A stretch of 64,000 nt of DNA from Tricholomella constricta (GCA_013368375.1 JAACJP010000001.1:248001-312000); one strand, 5' to 3'. Numbered from the stretch's first letter, positions 45,387 through 57,173 are shown. Numbers and translations: made by a program. Notes: generated by a model from the sequence alone, not told the origin.

Positions 45387-47629
45387 TTTGCAAAGCACCA
45401 ACTCATAGAAATAATATAAAATGTACCGGGACACTTTACTAGACGTGCATTAGATTCTGGCTTCGTGTAAATACCGACGATTACACAACGAGTGGTCCCG
45501 TCGGTTTATTACAGCAATACCGTTGTTCCCGATCACCGCCCAGCCCGGGCCGCCGTACATGGTCATTGAAGCTCGACTGCGCAGCAACCATGTTGGAGCC
45601 GGGATAACTCTACCTTTGCTTTATTGAAAAGCCGGTTGGATACGCCACAATGCTAACCAAGTTGTCTCCCAGTGACTATGGTGCATTCACCTGTGTTGAT
45701 CAGCAAGACGAGCATAGGACGACTTGGCACAGGACGCACCTCAAAAGTGAGTAAAATCCAAGTTATCAGCAACGTCGCCTAGAACAAGATCTTATTGACT
45801 AAGTATTAGTAGGGCAGGGGGCATCGAATCATTGGACTGGCGACATACCTTTTGGGATAGCATGGGTAAATGCGCCACGTTATCAGTATAGTATGCATCG
45901 AGTTTCTAACACGCCATCGTCATCCGCTGTGACACGGAGCCCCGCCAATTCTCGAGGTCAATTTTGAATCGCGACCTCACCGAACTGGCGACACAAGTTT
46001 GCCAGCTCCTGCATAGCACCGCACAGTCAGTCCAACACCGACCCCTCAAAGGTGAAAGACAGTACGAACGTCATCCTTGTCTTCTTGAACGCCAGACTCC
46101 AGGTGTGCCCCAGATCGATGATCGGCAGCCAAAACATCCAGCCAATATGCACCTGTCTGGTCCTGCACTAGAGGCATCGACCGTGTCGGATCCACGAGAA
46201 CACGCAGGATGCGACGCGTCAACTCGTTTCGGCGTTGTAAAATCGTCGGAAGGTCGAAGAGAAATGGGAGAGCCCTGGCAGAGATCCTTAATACAGGGTA
46301 CTTGAAAGATGAAAGACGTTGAGATAAGACACACTCTTGGAGCAGCTCAAACTCATCCTGCGTTCGCGATACGATCCAGCTAACAAGGTACGCCACATAA
46401 TGCCAGTCCTGCAGGGCTGGAGGTTGAGAAAAGTGGAAAATTTAGAGGAATTCTTTCAATTAACTCACCAGACGAAGGGGAGGCTCGAAGGCGGGAAAGG
46501 TAGTAGCCTTCAGGCCTGATTCCATCTCCATGACTCTGAAAGCCGGGATCCAGGTGGAGGGGTTTAGTTGGAACGCAGATTGACTTGGCAGTGCAACGCG
46601 TTGAGGTCAGTTCGGCCCGAGAATCCGATTCTACTTCCGCAGTCTGCCCGCCACAATCGTCTCCAGTTTCAAAACTTCAAGGGCGACACCAGAACTGTTC
46701 CTCAGGTTATACCATATCGGCACAAGAGGACATCTATGGCAACTTGCAGAACTACTAGGGACATGTCAGCTGAAGTCTCTATCAGACGAGTCCTGCGAAC
46801 GGCTATGAACGGTTGTTGATGAATCGAGCACCAGCTTTTCCGTGTTTCGCCTTTACCCAGAACTCAGCTCCGAAATCCTCGCCATCCGTCCACCTAGATT
46901 CGTAACAAGGATCGAGAGTCCGACTGAGTCATCTAGTCTGCTTTGTAGGCAACATCTTGGGTCCATTTGGTGGACCTGCTTGCCACCACCAGATCACTAC
47001 CACTGTCAGGTCGCGCTCTGCATTCTTATGATCATATGGGTCAAGCTTGGACTCTCTGTTTTAACATGGCCAAGGATGTGCTTGTGTAATACCGGCCAAA
47101 AGGGCGCCTGATATCTGCGGCGTGTTGTCAAAATAGCTCTGCATTTTGTGGCATGAGTTTCGGCAAGGGGGCAAGTGTCATTCCACAGGAGATTTTGTGT
47201 ACGCAGTAGGATCGATGATCGCGACGTAACTCAAACGCCTCCTATTTACCAGTCTGGACCACCAAATTCCAAATGTTATCAAACTCTGGGACTCGAAGAC
47301 AAAGTTCAAGGCTTACAGCATCAGACCGACCACCAATCCGTCAGACGCTGTTCCTTAAAGTTCACTTCTCCTCTTTACCCTCGGCCATCGCGGTTCGACC
47401 ATCCTTATGAAACCACACTCATGAGGCCTCCGAGCGCATCGCAGAGTGAAGTCAACGTCATTGAAAGGGTCACACTTCGCTACCTCCATTCCAATACCAC
47501 ACCAAACCCAATCCGGAAATCAACTCATCGCGTCCATGTACAAAAAGCCCAAAAGCAACGGGAGGCTGACCCCAACGCAGCAGTCGAAACCCGTCGATTC
47601 GCGCATTCTCAGCGACGCCCACGACAACA
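45387..47629. other. 2.2-kb region without a secure gene
   Basis: It lies between the isochorismatase pair and the secreted-protein gene. A minus-strand open frame at 46046-46396 is listed separately. Plus-strand frames (46568-46819, 47175-47654) look like chance. No repeat or RNA gene was recognised. The last ~150 bases are the probable promoter of the secreted-protein gene. Confidence 0.45.
46046..46396 (-). CDS. possible exon of an unrecognised gene, weak
   Basis: This is an open frame of 116 codons reading YLVSWIVSRTQDEFELLQEC, continuing through LTRRILRVLVDPTRSMPLVQ and ending TGAYWLDVLAADHRSGAHLE plus an acidic tail. The composition looks protein-like and could be the end of a helical (F-box-like or ankyrin-type) protein or a decayed copy. 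A donor/acceptor pair upstream (about 46465 and 46420) could link it to another open piece, but I could not extend it to a start. I do not recognise the family. Confidence 0.25.
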   Translation of the reverse strand: MAYLVSWIVSRTQDEFELLQECVLSQRLSSFKYPVLRISARALPFLFDLPTILQRRNELTRRILRVLVDPTRSMPLVQDQTGAYWLDVLAADHRSGAHLESGVQEDKDDVRTVFHL

Positions 47630-48446
47630 ATGCTCTACACCCAGCTCTTCATAACGCTCCCCGCCCTCCTCTCCACCCTCGCGCTCACCCACGCCTCCCC
47701 CCTCCTCCCCCGCGCCAGCGCCAGCACCTGCACTCCAAACTTCCAAGGCCGCCAACAAACCATCTTCGTGCGCCCGCCCATCACCGACATCGGCGTATAC
47801 GAGTGGACGCCAGAGTCCATCTTTCCCGGCGCGCACGTCACCTTGCAGCAGCGCGATGTGAACTCTGCGTTCGCGACGGGGGAGTTCCTGGTCCAGTTCA
47901 CGGGGCAGCCCAACGGGTCCTTCCACTTTAGGTGGGTGTTCCGAATTTTGACCGTTGAGCGGGAACGGGTGCACTGGGCCGCGTCGCGCTTGTTCACTAT
48001 AGTCGTCACTGCATATGTTACGCGTGCATGCTGCCTGCCGCCCGTTGCACGACGCCATCTAATATTATCATAGATCTCGCACTGATCACCCCACTCCAAC
48101 AGACTAGCCGCCGAAACTAACCGCTACACAGCGCTAACCGCCGGCGCAGGCGGCACCCTCGCCTTCGACATCCTGTCGGAGACTTCGATCCCGTAAGACC
48201 CCCACACTCCACACTCCTTCCTTATCCTTTCTCAATGTCCGGGCCGGTATCTGCAGCTCCCAGGAATTCACCATCTCCTGCACAACCTGTCCTTCTTTTG
48301 ACGGCGAGGGCGGGACGGATGCGCGGGGGTGCACGATCGCGCACCCGGCGTCGGGGACGTGCATCGCAGGGTCGGAGGACGGGGACACTCTATATCTCGC
48401 GGACTGCGGCTCAGCGGGGGTGTACTCACTCTGGGAGGGTTTCTGA
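47630..48446 (+). CDS. small secreted cysteine-containing protein (193 aa), function unknown
   Basis: Predicted exons: 47630-47931, 48103-48192, 48257-48446; phases close to 193 aa. The N-terminus MLYTQLFITLPALLSTLALT is a clear signal peptide with likely cleavage near residues 22-24 (THASP). The mature protein has about six Cys, placed in STC, SCTTCPS, GCTIA, TCIAG and ADCGS, and ends VYSLWEGF. The first intron is 171 nt, longer than usual here, and the second 64 nt. The overall plan resembles secreted proteins of saprotrophic mushrooms with beta-rich folds, but I recognise no named domain. It probably acts outside the cell. The start was chosen because it gives the signal peptide. Confidence 0.78.
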
Positions 48447-49071
48447 TGTAGCATCCAAGGCAAGGTCGGGCATGATTAAAATCAACCAGGAAAAGTGAAG
48501 ATAAATTCGTGCGGTAAGCATATGGTGTTGCCCAAGGCCAACACTGGCAGAGAAACAGCAGAGGTTCAAATTTGAATTGAGAGGCGAACCCTCGTCCGAC
48601 GTCATATACTTTCTTGTAGTCTTCGTCGTAAAATTCAGTAAATGTAAGTAACCTGTAAGTTCTTTTAGTGTGTGTCGTATGTGCCCCTCCCCCTCCCCTC
48701 CTCACCATCACCTTTCCGCTATCGTACAAAGCACAAAGCAAGGTTCATAGCGCCCAATTGACTCGGTAAACGCCCACCCTTCCTCCCAAAAAACACAAAA
48801 AGTCAACCATTTGCCAAAGCATGTACATCGCCCAGGGGTGATACCTCGACACGTGTATAGGCATCCATGCCCCATATCCCAAGGAGGGAGTCGTCGGGGG
48901 CCGAGCGAGACACACACAAACCCAGCACACAGAGGCAGGGTCGGAGAGAGTGTGTTTTTTAAAATCTCTCTGCCGCGTCCGTGTCCGAGTCTTCGCACCC
49001 ACGCCAGGCCCACACTCAGACACACACGGGGCCCAATCGGGGTTCGCGAGCCCAACCCCCAGCCCATCCCC
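48447..49071. other. convergent 3' intergenic region
   Basis: This is the 3' flank of the secreted-protein gene (plus) and of the bZIP gene (minus). It contains C/A-rich runs (about 48900-49060) and AT-rich stretches. No other feature is seen. Confidence 0.5.
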
Positions 49072-50457
49072 CTAATACCCGTAGCCGCCGCCCCCGCGGG
49101 GGCCTCCCCCGATTTTAGCTACAGTGGCCGGGCCCAAATTCACGTTCATCGCGACGGGTGGGCCTACTCCCGGGGGCGCGCCTGGCCCACCGACGACGGC
49201 CGCGCCGCCCACGAGTGCCGAAAGGCGGGAGATCTCCTCGCGCGAGGACACGAGGGCCGACGTCAGGCGCTCGTTCTCATTGGATAAATGTTCCACTTTG
49301 GCCTGAAGCTGTGCGAGCCACGCCTTTTTGCGCTGGCGGCACTTGAGTGCGGCTGTTGCAAGGGTTAGGATAAGTACGAGTATTGAATTAGTCCACGCAC
49401 CCTGCCGGTTACGCTCCAGGAAATTCTTGCGCTTTTCCTCCTCGGTTTCTGGTTTCTTGTTCCCGCTTCTGCGGCCGCCGCGCCCATCGGTGGCAGCGCC
49501 ATCTTCACCGTCTTCGTCCTGTTGGTCGTCATCATCATCGTCACCGTCCTCTTCATCGAGGGAGATGGAACGGCGGCGTGTGTTTGCACGGCCGCGCTTC
49601 GCCGGTGCGCGAGAGGAGGCAGAGCCATTGGGGGCGAGGGACTGATCTGGAGAGTCGTATGGCTGAGGCTTGCGCTTTGTGCCGCGACGGCCGTTGGAGA
49701 GGGCAGGGGCAGCAGCCTGGCGCTGGGACTCCTGCTGACGCTTCTCGAGCTCCTGATGGGCCTGTGAGAGGAGGAAGAGGCCGTTGGCGGCGGTGCTGGC
49801 GGCGTTGGAGGCAGAGGTGATGTAAGAGGGGTTGGTATTGGAAGAGGAGTCGGTTTCCTGGTAGGAGTTGTTGCTGTTGTTGAGGACGCCGGAGAGGGCG
49901 GTGAGTGTGTTGGGGGTGATGGTAGGGTTGGATTGGGGGTTAGGGTTATTATTGGTGATCATGGCCATGAAGGCGGCGGTATTGGGGGAGGCGGGGAAGG
50001 CGACTGGGCCGCCGACGAGCGGGGTGAGGCCGGTGGCGGGGGTGAGGCCGGTGCGTGGGGTGAGGCCAGTGCGAGGAGTGAGGCCAGTGCGGAACGAGGA
50101 CGGGTCGAACTGCAGGTGAGTCTGCTCCGGGGCGGGCTGGGGCCCGGCAAGCATGGCCGGTGAGAGAGGGCCTGCGCGCAAAGAGTTTGTGAGGGAGGCT
50201 GCAGAGTAGTTCCAGGCATAGTTTGGATCGGCGGGCGAGGAGATCGAAGCGAGCGGGGGAAGGACAGGGCGCGGTGACGCACTGCGCTTTTCGGTGCGCG
50301 AGCTGGGGCGCGAGCCAGAATGAGACTCGGGCTTGGGAGACGAGCGAGAGCGCGGAGTGGCAGAGAATGACTGTTCAAACGGGTTCGGTTCCTTGTCGAA
50401 ATCCTTGCGCGTCTGGCGGGTAGCTCGCGGTGACGGCGACTTGCTCTTTGCGGACAT
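49072..50457 (-). CDS. ATF/CREB-type bZIP transcription factor, 445 aa
   Basis: Predicted exons: 50457-49401 and 49352-49072; phases close to 445 aa. The basic region reads KRKNFLERNRQAALKCRQRK across the splice junction (about residues 342-361). It is followed by a leucine zipper (WLAQLQAKVEHLSNENERL, then SALVSSREEISRLSALV). The ERNRQAALKCRQRKK signature is that of ATF/CREB factors such as Atf1/Aft1, which act in stress response and development through CRE-like TGACGTCA sites. The N-terminal part is Ser/Pro-rich, then Asn-rich, with a repeat of TGLTP units (residues 124-146) and an acidic run before the basic region. The single 48-nt intron splits the basic region between Q352 and A353 and has no stop, so retention would insert 16 mostly hydrophobic residues there. 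The C-terminus is Gly-rich. Confidence 0.93.
   Translation of the reverse strand: MSAKSKSPSPRATRQTRKDFDKEPNPFEQSFSATPRSRSSPKPESHSGSRPSSRTEKRSASPRPVLPPLASISSPADPNYAWNYSAASLTNSLRAGPLSPAMLAGPQPAPEQTHLQFDPSSFRTGLTPRTGLTPRTGLTPATGLTPLVGGPVAFPASPNTAAFMAMITNNNPNPQSNPTITPNTLTALSGVLNNSNNSYQETDSSSNTNPSYITSASNAASTAANGLFLLSQAHQELEKRQQESQRQAAAPALSNGRRGTKRKPQPYDSPDQSLAPNGSASSRAPAKRGRANTRRRSISLDEEDGDDDDDDQQDEDGEDGAATDGRGGRRSGNKKPETEEEKRKNFLERNRQGAWTNSILVLILTLATAALKCRQRKKAWLAQLQAKVEHLSNENERLTSALVSSREEISRLSALVGGAAVVGGPGAPPGVGPPVAMNVNLGPATVAKIGGGPRGGGGYGY
50020..50088 (-). repeat. coding tandem repeat, TGLTP units in the bZIP protein
   Basis: There are four TGLTP units spaced by one or two residues (TGLTPRTGLTPRTGLTPATGLTP is 23 residues long, given here in words: units at 124, 130, 136 and 142). 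The DNA repeats with an 18-nt period. Such runs often vary in copy number between strains. Confidence 0.8.
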
Positions 50458-51387
50458 GACGACAAGGTGGGGGGTCAAAAAGATGACGACTGCTGACGTA
50501 GCCAGTGTTATAATCCAGACCCGACTGTTTGTCCCTGTTGATCACACCGTGCCTGGCTTCCTCTGTCGTCACAGTCCTGCCCTCCTCTCCCGTCCCCCTC
50601 CTTCTCAACCCATATCACCCATCTTGTCCATCCCCCCACACAGACTCCCAACTTTCCCCTTCATCCATCCCTTCCCCCTTCCCCCTTCCTCTTTTTTCCT
50701 CACACGTCAATCACCGATCATGTGCTCCTTTTTTTAAGCCCCCTATCGCCAGATCAAACCTTGCCGCCATCGCGCTTCCATCCCTGTTTTTTTTTCTTGC
50801 GTGATCATGATCGTAAGAGCCCCAGCCATAAACATTGTCATAATCTATGTATTCTTATCGCGGAGAACCTTCGGTGTGCACAATCAATGCACTGCAGCCG
50901 CGTCAGTCTGCCAAGACCTCCGCTTCGGTTGTCAGAAATAACCTCCCATCATGACGCACCTGATGCCGTTGCACACACTCTGTCATGTCGTGTAAAGTCA
51001 ATCCAGATTGCGACATCGGTGCCGTAAGCAACGAAAAAAAGGAAAAAAAAAAGCTTTTCGAGCATCGAGACATAACAAATGGGCGAGGCAAAATATCGCG
51101 TGATAATGATGTCGTGGGTTATACTGGGGTCGCTCATCGTGCAGACACTGGGACAGGCGCAGCCAGAGTTGTGGCTCCGATATCGGAAGTCTTCTCTATG
51201 TCCATCCCCACATGCTAGAAGTAGGCACAGAAGGCTAACATTTCATACAATACTCAGAACCGCCGTCAAATTCGACACGTTACAACTATCAGAGACCAGC
51301 AATCAAATTGAAACGCGATATGGGCGTAAGTTCACAAATGATCACAGGCAACAGGTAGAGTCATATATACACGAGTAATGATGCCCG
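50458..51387. other. intergenic region, probable bZIP promoter and subtilase 3' flank
   Basis: C/T-rich sequence at 50570-50720 (plus strand) fits a long 5' UTR or promoter of the bZIP gene; such long leaders are usual for stress bZIP genes. The right part is the 3' flank of the subtilase. No gene is seen. Confidence 0.5.
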
Positions 51388-53430
51388 TCAGAGAATAATC
51401 CCCAGCCTTGTGACGTTGTTGCTCGCCAAAAGATTCGCCGTACCAGTATGGACGTTGGTCAACGCACCCCGTACGGCGATAGTCGCGAGCGCCTGCTCGA
51501 CTGAAATCGACCCAATGACACTCAGCAGGTACGCCGTGAGGCCCGCGACATGGGCCGCAGCCTGTCCGGGCAAGCCACCAGAAATCAATAATAGTTCTTT
51601 AAAAGAGTCTCTGGTGGGGACGTACAGTAGATCCACCCGATAGGACAGCCGTTGCCTAAAAACTCAATTGATTCTTGAAGATATACAGAGCACGTTGCTT
51701 ACGCACAGTGGGGCTGCCGATCCATGCACTTAACACACTCTGCCCGGGCGCAAAGAGGTCGATCACGGAGCCAAAGTTTGAGCTGGAAGATACGGCGTCG
51801 GCGATCGTGCTTGCACCGACGGTGATCGCAGACTCCACGCGCCCTGGGCTGAAATTCGATGCATCCGTAGCAGAGTTGCCAGCAGTTGTGACAAAGTGCA
51901 GGCCCGCGCTCGTGGCCTGACAGCGAATGTGACTGAGGGGTTGGCACAGGTAAGAGGTGCAGGCAACACGTACAGATTCGACCGCGCTATCCAGGGCGAC
52001 AGAAGCGCCCCCACCGATGGCTGCGAGGATAACTGAAGGCCTGCCGGAAGCGGCGGAGGATGTTTTGATCCAGTTGATTCCAGATATGCTGCAGTGTGGT
52101 TAATGCCTTTCGAAGTAAAAGCAAATCAAGGTGCTCAACATGTCTGAGGTAGTGCCAGAGCTGGAAGGTAGAGTGTGAGTGAGTTACGATGATCACAAGA
52201 TATGCCAATACACGACGTACCCTGCGTCGCTGAGGACTTTGACTGCAATGATGTTCGCCAACTTGGCAAGGGAGGAATGAGGAAAACAAGATTGAAGACA
52301 AGAGGCGCAACATACTTTCGCCACACCGTACTTGGTACCCGCTGCCGTTCCTCTGCACCAATGTCAGTCGTGGATTATTGGGATTGCGGTCCTACTCACG
52401 CCAAGTGAGTGCCTAGCAAAATAATATCCCAAAAGAAATGAGTATATTCGAACGATTTATTTCGATGGAGACCTACCATGTCCGTTGCCGTCCGCGTTGC
52501 TGGACCCAACGGAGAGGGATTCAGTCACTGCGGCGCTGTCGAGAAAACTACTCACGGGTATCCGCCAAAGGTTGTTCCCCAGCGTGCGCGGCCACCGAAG
52601 TCATTCTTAGGAGGATTGGTACGTTATGACTGAGCACAGACTACACTGCAAAAACATACATGTTGGATGTAGACACCTACCGAGAGCACGAACAAAGTGT
52701 GGAAGTTAAGATGCAACCCGCATTCCGTGGTGATAGTAAGGACGTACCGGTATCTGTAAGCGCGTAAGTGAAAATGTCAGTCCTTGGTGGCAACCAGTGC
52801 GCAAATATAGGTCCACGAACCAAGAACGTAGATATCCGAACCTTGCCCTGACTGTATGCCATACCTATACGTAAACAGCGCTCCCGGATCCTGGTTGGTG
52901 AGTTTCGCGTCCTGACTTATACGTGCGAGACCCCATGTTGCATCTTTCCTAGAACAAGAGAAGGCAATTGGACAGTAAATCGGGTGATGAAGGAACTCTC
53001 ATTCGTACTGGGTCACGATCGTGTTTACAGCACGAGTCTCGTGCTGAGACGTTGATTGGATACTCATAATGCCATCCTCCTCGATAAACTCGACATCTGG
53101 AGAGGCAAGGAGCTTCTGAACAGTCTCTGATGAAAAATTACCTGCGTAACGGGAAGAAAGAGCGCAGAATTAAGAATTGTCCACAAAGTCGTTGGTTACG
53201 ATCAGGGATCCAGCCGCACCCGCAAATCCATTCCACTCCGCCCACCGATGAGTAATGCCGCTGAACGCTGGAGACGCCAAACGTTGGCCAGAAGCGGATT
53301 TGAGCTTCACGATGTATCGTCCAGGAATAGGGTTGTTTGATCTAAGGATGGTCTTAGAGTCATGGGGAAGTGACGCAACGAATCCACTGAGGAAAAGTAG
53401 CACGGGGACAGGCGAACGCAGGAGAAACAT
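51388..53430 (-). CDS. secreted S8 subtilisin-like serine protease (proteinase K type), 402 aa, 15 exons
   Basis: Predicted exons: 53430-53220, 53141-53009, 52948-52821, 52753-52748, 52676-52660, 52605-52556, 52499-52477, 52412-52400, 52352-52316, 52261-52221, 52160-52140, 52088-51974, 51916-51707, 51655-51626, 51561-51388; phases close to 402 aa. A signal peptide (MFLLRSPVPVLLFLSGFVAS) is followed by an I9 inhibitor-type propeptide (GRYIVKLKSASGQR, EFIEEDGIMS) and the catalytic domain from about KDATWGLARIS. Triad: D158 (VLDTG), H189 (DGNGHGTHLAG) and S344. The serine block reads SGGSTAAAHVAG, where the family has SGTSMATPHVAG, so the Ser is kept but its neighbours changed. The oxyanion Asn is present (TTAGN). 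Five coding exons are 6-23 nt. A TATA-like CAAATAAAAG lies 61-70 bp upstream of the start. Confidence 0.88.
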
Positions 53431-54711
53431 AGCTGTTCGCGACTGGGAGAACCACACGAGAAAATTCTGGCATGGAATCAATTAGGGTTCCTTTTATTTG
53501 TAGAGCTCTCCTCGGACACGCATGGATGGAGGAATCGCGCGACAGGATCTTAGCGAATGCAGAGGACAATCCATAAGACATGCCTGCGGAATGGTCCTGC
53601 GTGTGTATCTGTCATTAGATTCGCTTCTGCGAAACTTTGCCATGACGCGAGGTGGCGTGACCAGGTCAACGTTCGGTTCAAAGAGACCCGGGGTTTCGAT
53701 TAACTCATTCTGGATGTGGACCACGAGGGAGGGCTTCGCCGGAGGGGAACTTGAAATAGGTATGGGAATGCATTTGCCTTGGCGATTGTCTGGAAGTGTG
53801 GTCCCAAACCCAAATATAATTTCGACACATGCTATCGATATCGGCCGGGGTAAGCTCTCAATGGTAGATAGCCACTGAACCCCCCAGCGTAGTGGTTGAG
53901 TTCAAAGCAGACTCTATGATGTATTTCGAGAGCCCCAGGAGCTGCAACGGCATACACCGCGGAGTGTTGTGAACATGCACCAGCGACGAGACTCCCGACG
54001 TTGGTGAACCGCACGCGCGAGAAGACGAGCCATTTCTTGTGTTACGACTAATTCCTTCTGTGAATCTTCCACATCCGCAACGTATGAATCACTGTCCTAT
54101 AGAAGATGGAGCATCTTCGTCGGTCATTTGTCGAGGACCTTCCGATAAAGATATGATGAGGATCGCTAATAGTTCTCGTGTTGTAAAGTTCATCGCTCTA
54201 GTTAGCGAACAGCTCGTCCAGTGAACAGATGAGCAAATTCAGGAGGTGTCTACTCGTGTAAACTTTGTTGAAATCTGTTTGTTCGCGTGCTGCACTTTAG
54301 GCAGGCTTTGAACTAGTCCAACTCCTGGTCTGCGCGATTGAATCACTCGCCCTCCCTATCCGAGCTGCTAAACGATTTACCCTTTGAAAGGTTGATAACA
54401 GCAAGAAGGACGGATGCCTTCGACTCGGCCGTTATGCTCTCCCAGCTAAATATGTCTTCTTCATCTCACGAACTCGAGAAATACCATCGCCAGACACAGA
54501 AATATGCAGTTCTGCCGGTGTTCACTATGATCGTAATCTATTGTCTCCGCGTGCCTGTGGCCATCTTCGAACGTTGCAGGGATTCTTTTGAAACCAGTCG
54601 GACCGTGCGGCAGATGTGGCCGTCTTCGCGAGCTCTGTCCGTGCGTTTATAAAGCCCAGGACGGCGTTCTGCTGCGATGGCTTTCCGCGCACTTCTCTAG
54701 CCCAGATAGCC
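53431..54711. other. divergent intergenic region between protease and GH3 genes
   Basis: 1.28 kb lie between the start codons of two secreted-enzyme genes. A TATA-like element for the protease is at 53491-53500 (minus). I saw no shared regulatory site that I could name with confidence, and open frames here are short. Confidence 0.5.
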
Positions 54712-57173
54712 ATGACTTTCCGCTTCTTTCTGCTGTGCGCCCTATACTTGGGCAACGTCCATGCTCTCGTCTATACGTTTCCCGACTGTACCACCGAACC
54801 GTTGAAAAACAATGCAGTGTGTGACACGACCAAAGATCCCAAGACGCGAGCAGCTGCCGTGGTCAAGCTCTTCACCACTGAGGAGTTGATGGCCAATACT
54901 GTAAACCTTTCGCCAGGCGTACCTCGCTTGGGCCTTCCGAGTTATAATTGGTGGTCCGAAGCCCTGGTGAGCTTGTGGTCGTACGTCGTCAGTATATTGA
55001 CTCGTCTTAATATATGTCTAGCATGGCGTCGCGTTGAGTCCCGGTGTAACGTTCGCGGCGTCCGGGAACTTTAGTTCAGCCACCTCATTTCCCCAGCCTA
55101 TCTTGTTAGGTGCCGCTTTCGATGACCCACTGATCAAAGCCGTCGCCACCGTCATCAGCACCGAAGCCCGCGCTTTCAACAATTTTGGTCGAGCAGGTCT
55201 CGATTTCTTCACGCCCAATATCAACCCGTTCAAGGATCCTCGCTGGGGCCGAGGTCAGGAGACACCCGGAGAGGACCCGTATCACATCTCACAATACGTG
55301 TTGAACCTCATCGACGGGCTCCAAGGCGGCATTGATCCTAAACCTTATTTCAAGGTCATTGCGGACTGTAAACATTACGCCGCCTACGATCTCGAAGATT
55401 GGGAGGGAAACATCCGCAACTCCTTCGACGCTCAGGTCACCCTTCAGGATCTCAGCGAATATTACCTCCGTCCTTTCCAAAGCTGCGTCAGGGATGCAAA
55501 GGTCGCATCAGTTATGTGCAGTTACAATGCCGTCAACGGAATCCCAGCCTGCGCCAGCTCCTACCTGCTGCAGACAATTTTGCGAGACCACTGGGGATTC
55601 GATGACGATCGCTGGGTCACATCCGACTGCGATGCTGTGGCTGATATTTTCCGCTCCCATCATTTCACTGCGACGTTCCCCGAAGCTGTGGCGCTCGCGT
55701 TGAAGGCGGGCACGGATATTGACTGCGGAACAGCATACTCTTCGCATCTCCCCGACGCTTTCAACCAGTCTCTAATCACCCGTGCGGACCTTGAAAAAGC
55801 GTTAACCCGTCAATATACCTCCCTTGTGCGGTCAGTAACCCTTATCTCGACGTGAATGCACCTCTAATTTGCGGTTGATATTACAGGCTCGGTTATTTCG
55901 ATCCTCCTAGCGTTCAGCCATACCGTCAGCTTGACTGGTCCGATATCAACAAGCCTGATGCGCAGAAGCTCGCACATCAGGCCGCATTGGAAGGCATCGT
56001 CTTACTCAAGAACGACGGAATTTTGCCATTCAAAAAGACCATCAAAAAACTTGCGGTCGTAGGGCCTTGGGCCGATGCTACCACCCTGATGCAAGGCAAC
56101 TATTTCGGCGTTGCTCCCTTCATCGTTAGTCCTTTCGAAGGAGCCATCGATGCCGGTTATGAGGCGACATTCGTCCCAGGAACCACCGTTTCAGGTGACT
56201 CGACGGCTGGCTTTGCTGCAGCTGTCGCAGCCGCTCGTGTTGCTGACGCTGTTGTATTCGCCGGAGGCCTCGATGAGGTGGTAGAGAGAGAAGGGACGGA
56301 CCGGACGACGATTGTGTGGCCTGGGAACCAACTCGACCTAATCTCTGCGCTCGAGGCTACTGGAACGCCGGTCGTGGTCGTGCAGTTCGGCGGTGGTCAG
56401 ATCGATCAATCGGCATTGAAAAATAGTCAAACAGTCAGTATTTCATGTCGGTTTTTTTCTGGTGCGTGAACCTGATACCGTCTCTAAAGGTCAACGCCAT
56501 ACTCTGGGCTGGATACCCTGGTCAGAGCGGGGGAACCGCATTGTTCGATATACTGAGCGGGAAAGCTTCCCCCGCCGGTCGCCTCCCAATCACTCAGTAC
56601 CCCTCCGACTACGTCAGTCAAGTCGCTATGACGGACATGAGGATCCGACCCAGCGACAACAATCCCGGTAGAACGTACAAATGGTACCAAGGCACACCAG
56701 TGTATGAATTCGGACACGGTCTTCATTTCACGACCTTTGACGTCAAGTGGCAACACCCTCCTCCGAACCGGTATGACATTTCTCGACTCGTCTCCTCCGC
56801 CGACAAGGCCAGCCCTATCGATTTGGCCACATTCGATATATTCAATATCGCTGTCAGAAATACCGGCAAAGTCGTTTCGGATTACGTTGCACTCCTGTTC
56901 GTCAGCAGCGCAGCCGGCCCTGCCCCGCACCCCAACAAACAGCTCGTCTCGTACTCCCGACTCCATCAGATCAGAGGTGGGAATACAAGTCGCGCGAGCC
57001 TGGCCGTCACGTTGGGTTCGATAGCTCGTGCTGACACAGCCGGAAACTTGTGGATTTATAGCGGCTCGTACCAGCTGACTGTTGACACGGGGCCAGTTCT
57101 TTTGACCCACCGGTTTGAACTCGTCGGAAATTCCGTGCAGATCACACACTGGCCTCAAAATCCTTCCACTTGA
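54712..57173 (+). CDS. glycoside hydrolase family 3, secreted beta-xylosidase/beta-glucosidase, 764 aa
   Basis: Predicted exons: 54712-54966, 55022-55830, 55887-56433, 56490-57173; phases close to 764 aa. A signal peptide (MTFRFFLLCALYLGNVHA) precedes LVYTFPDCTTEPLKNNAVCD, which is typical of the fungal BxlB/xylan 1,4-beta-xylosidase branch. GH3 core blocks are visible: RLGLPSYNWWSEALHGVA, FFTPNINPFKDPRWGRGQET and KHYAAYDLEDW. The nucleophile is Asp at about residue 287 in WVTSDCDAV, and the probable acid/base Glu lies in GLDEVVEREGTDR. A fibronectin-III-like domain ends the protein. The enzyme would release xylose or glucose from hemicellulose fragments outside the cell. The downstream ATG was preferred to one at 54616 because it gives the signal peptide. 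The gene converges on the DUF3445 gene with 166 bp between stops. Confidence 0.93.
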
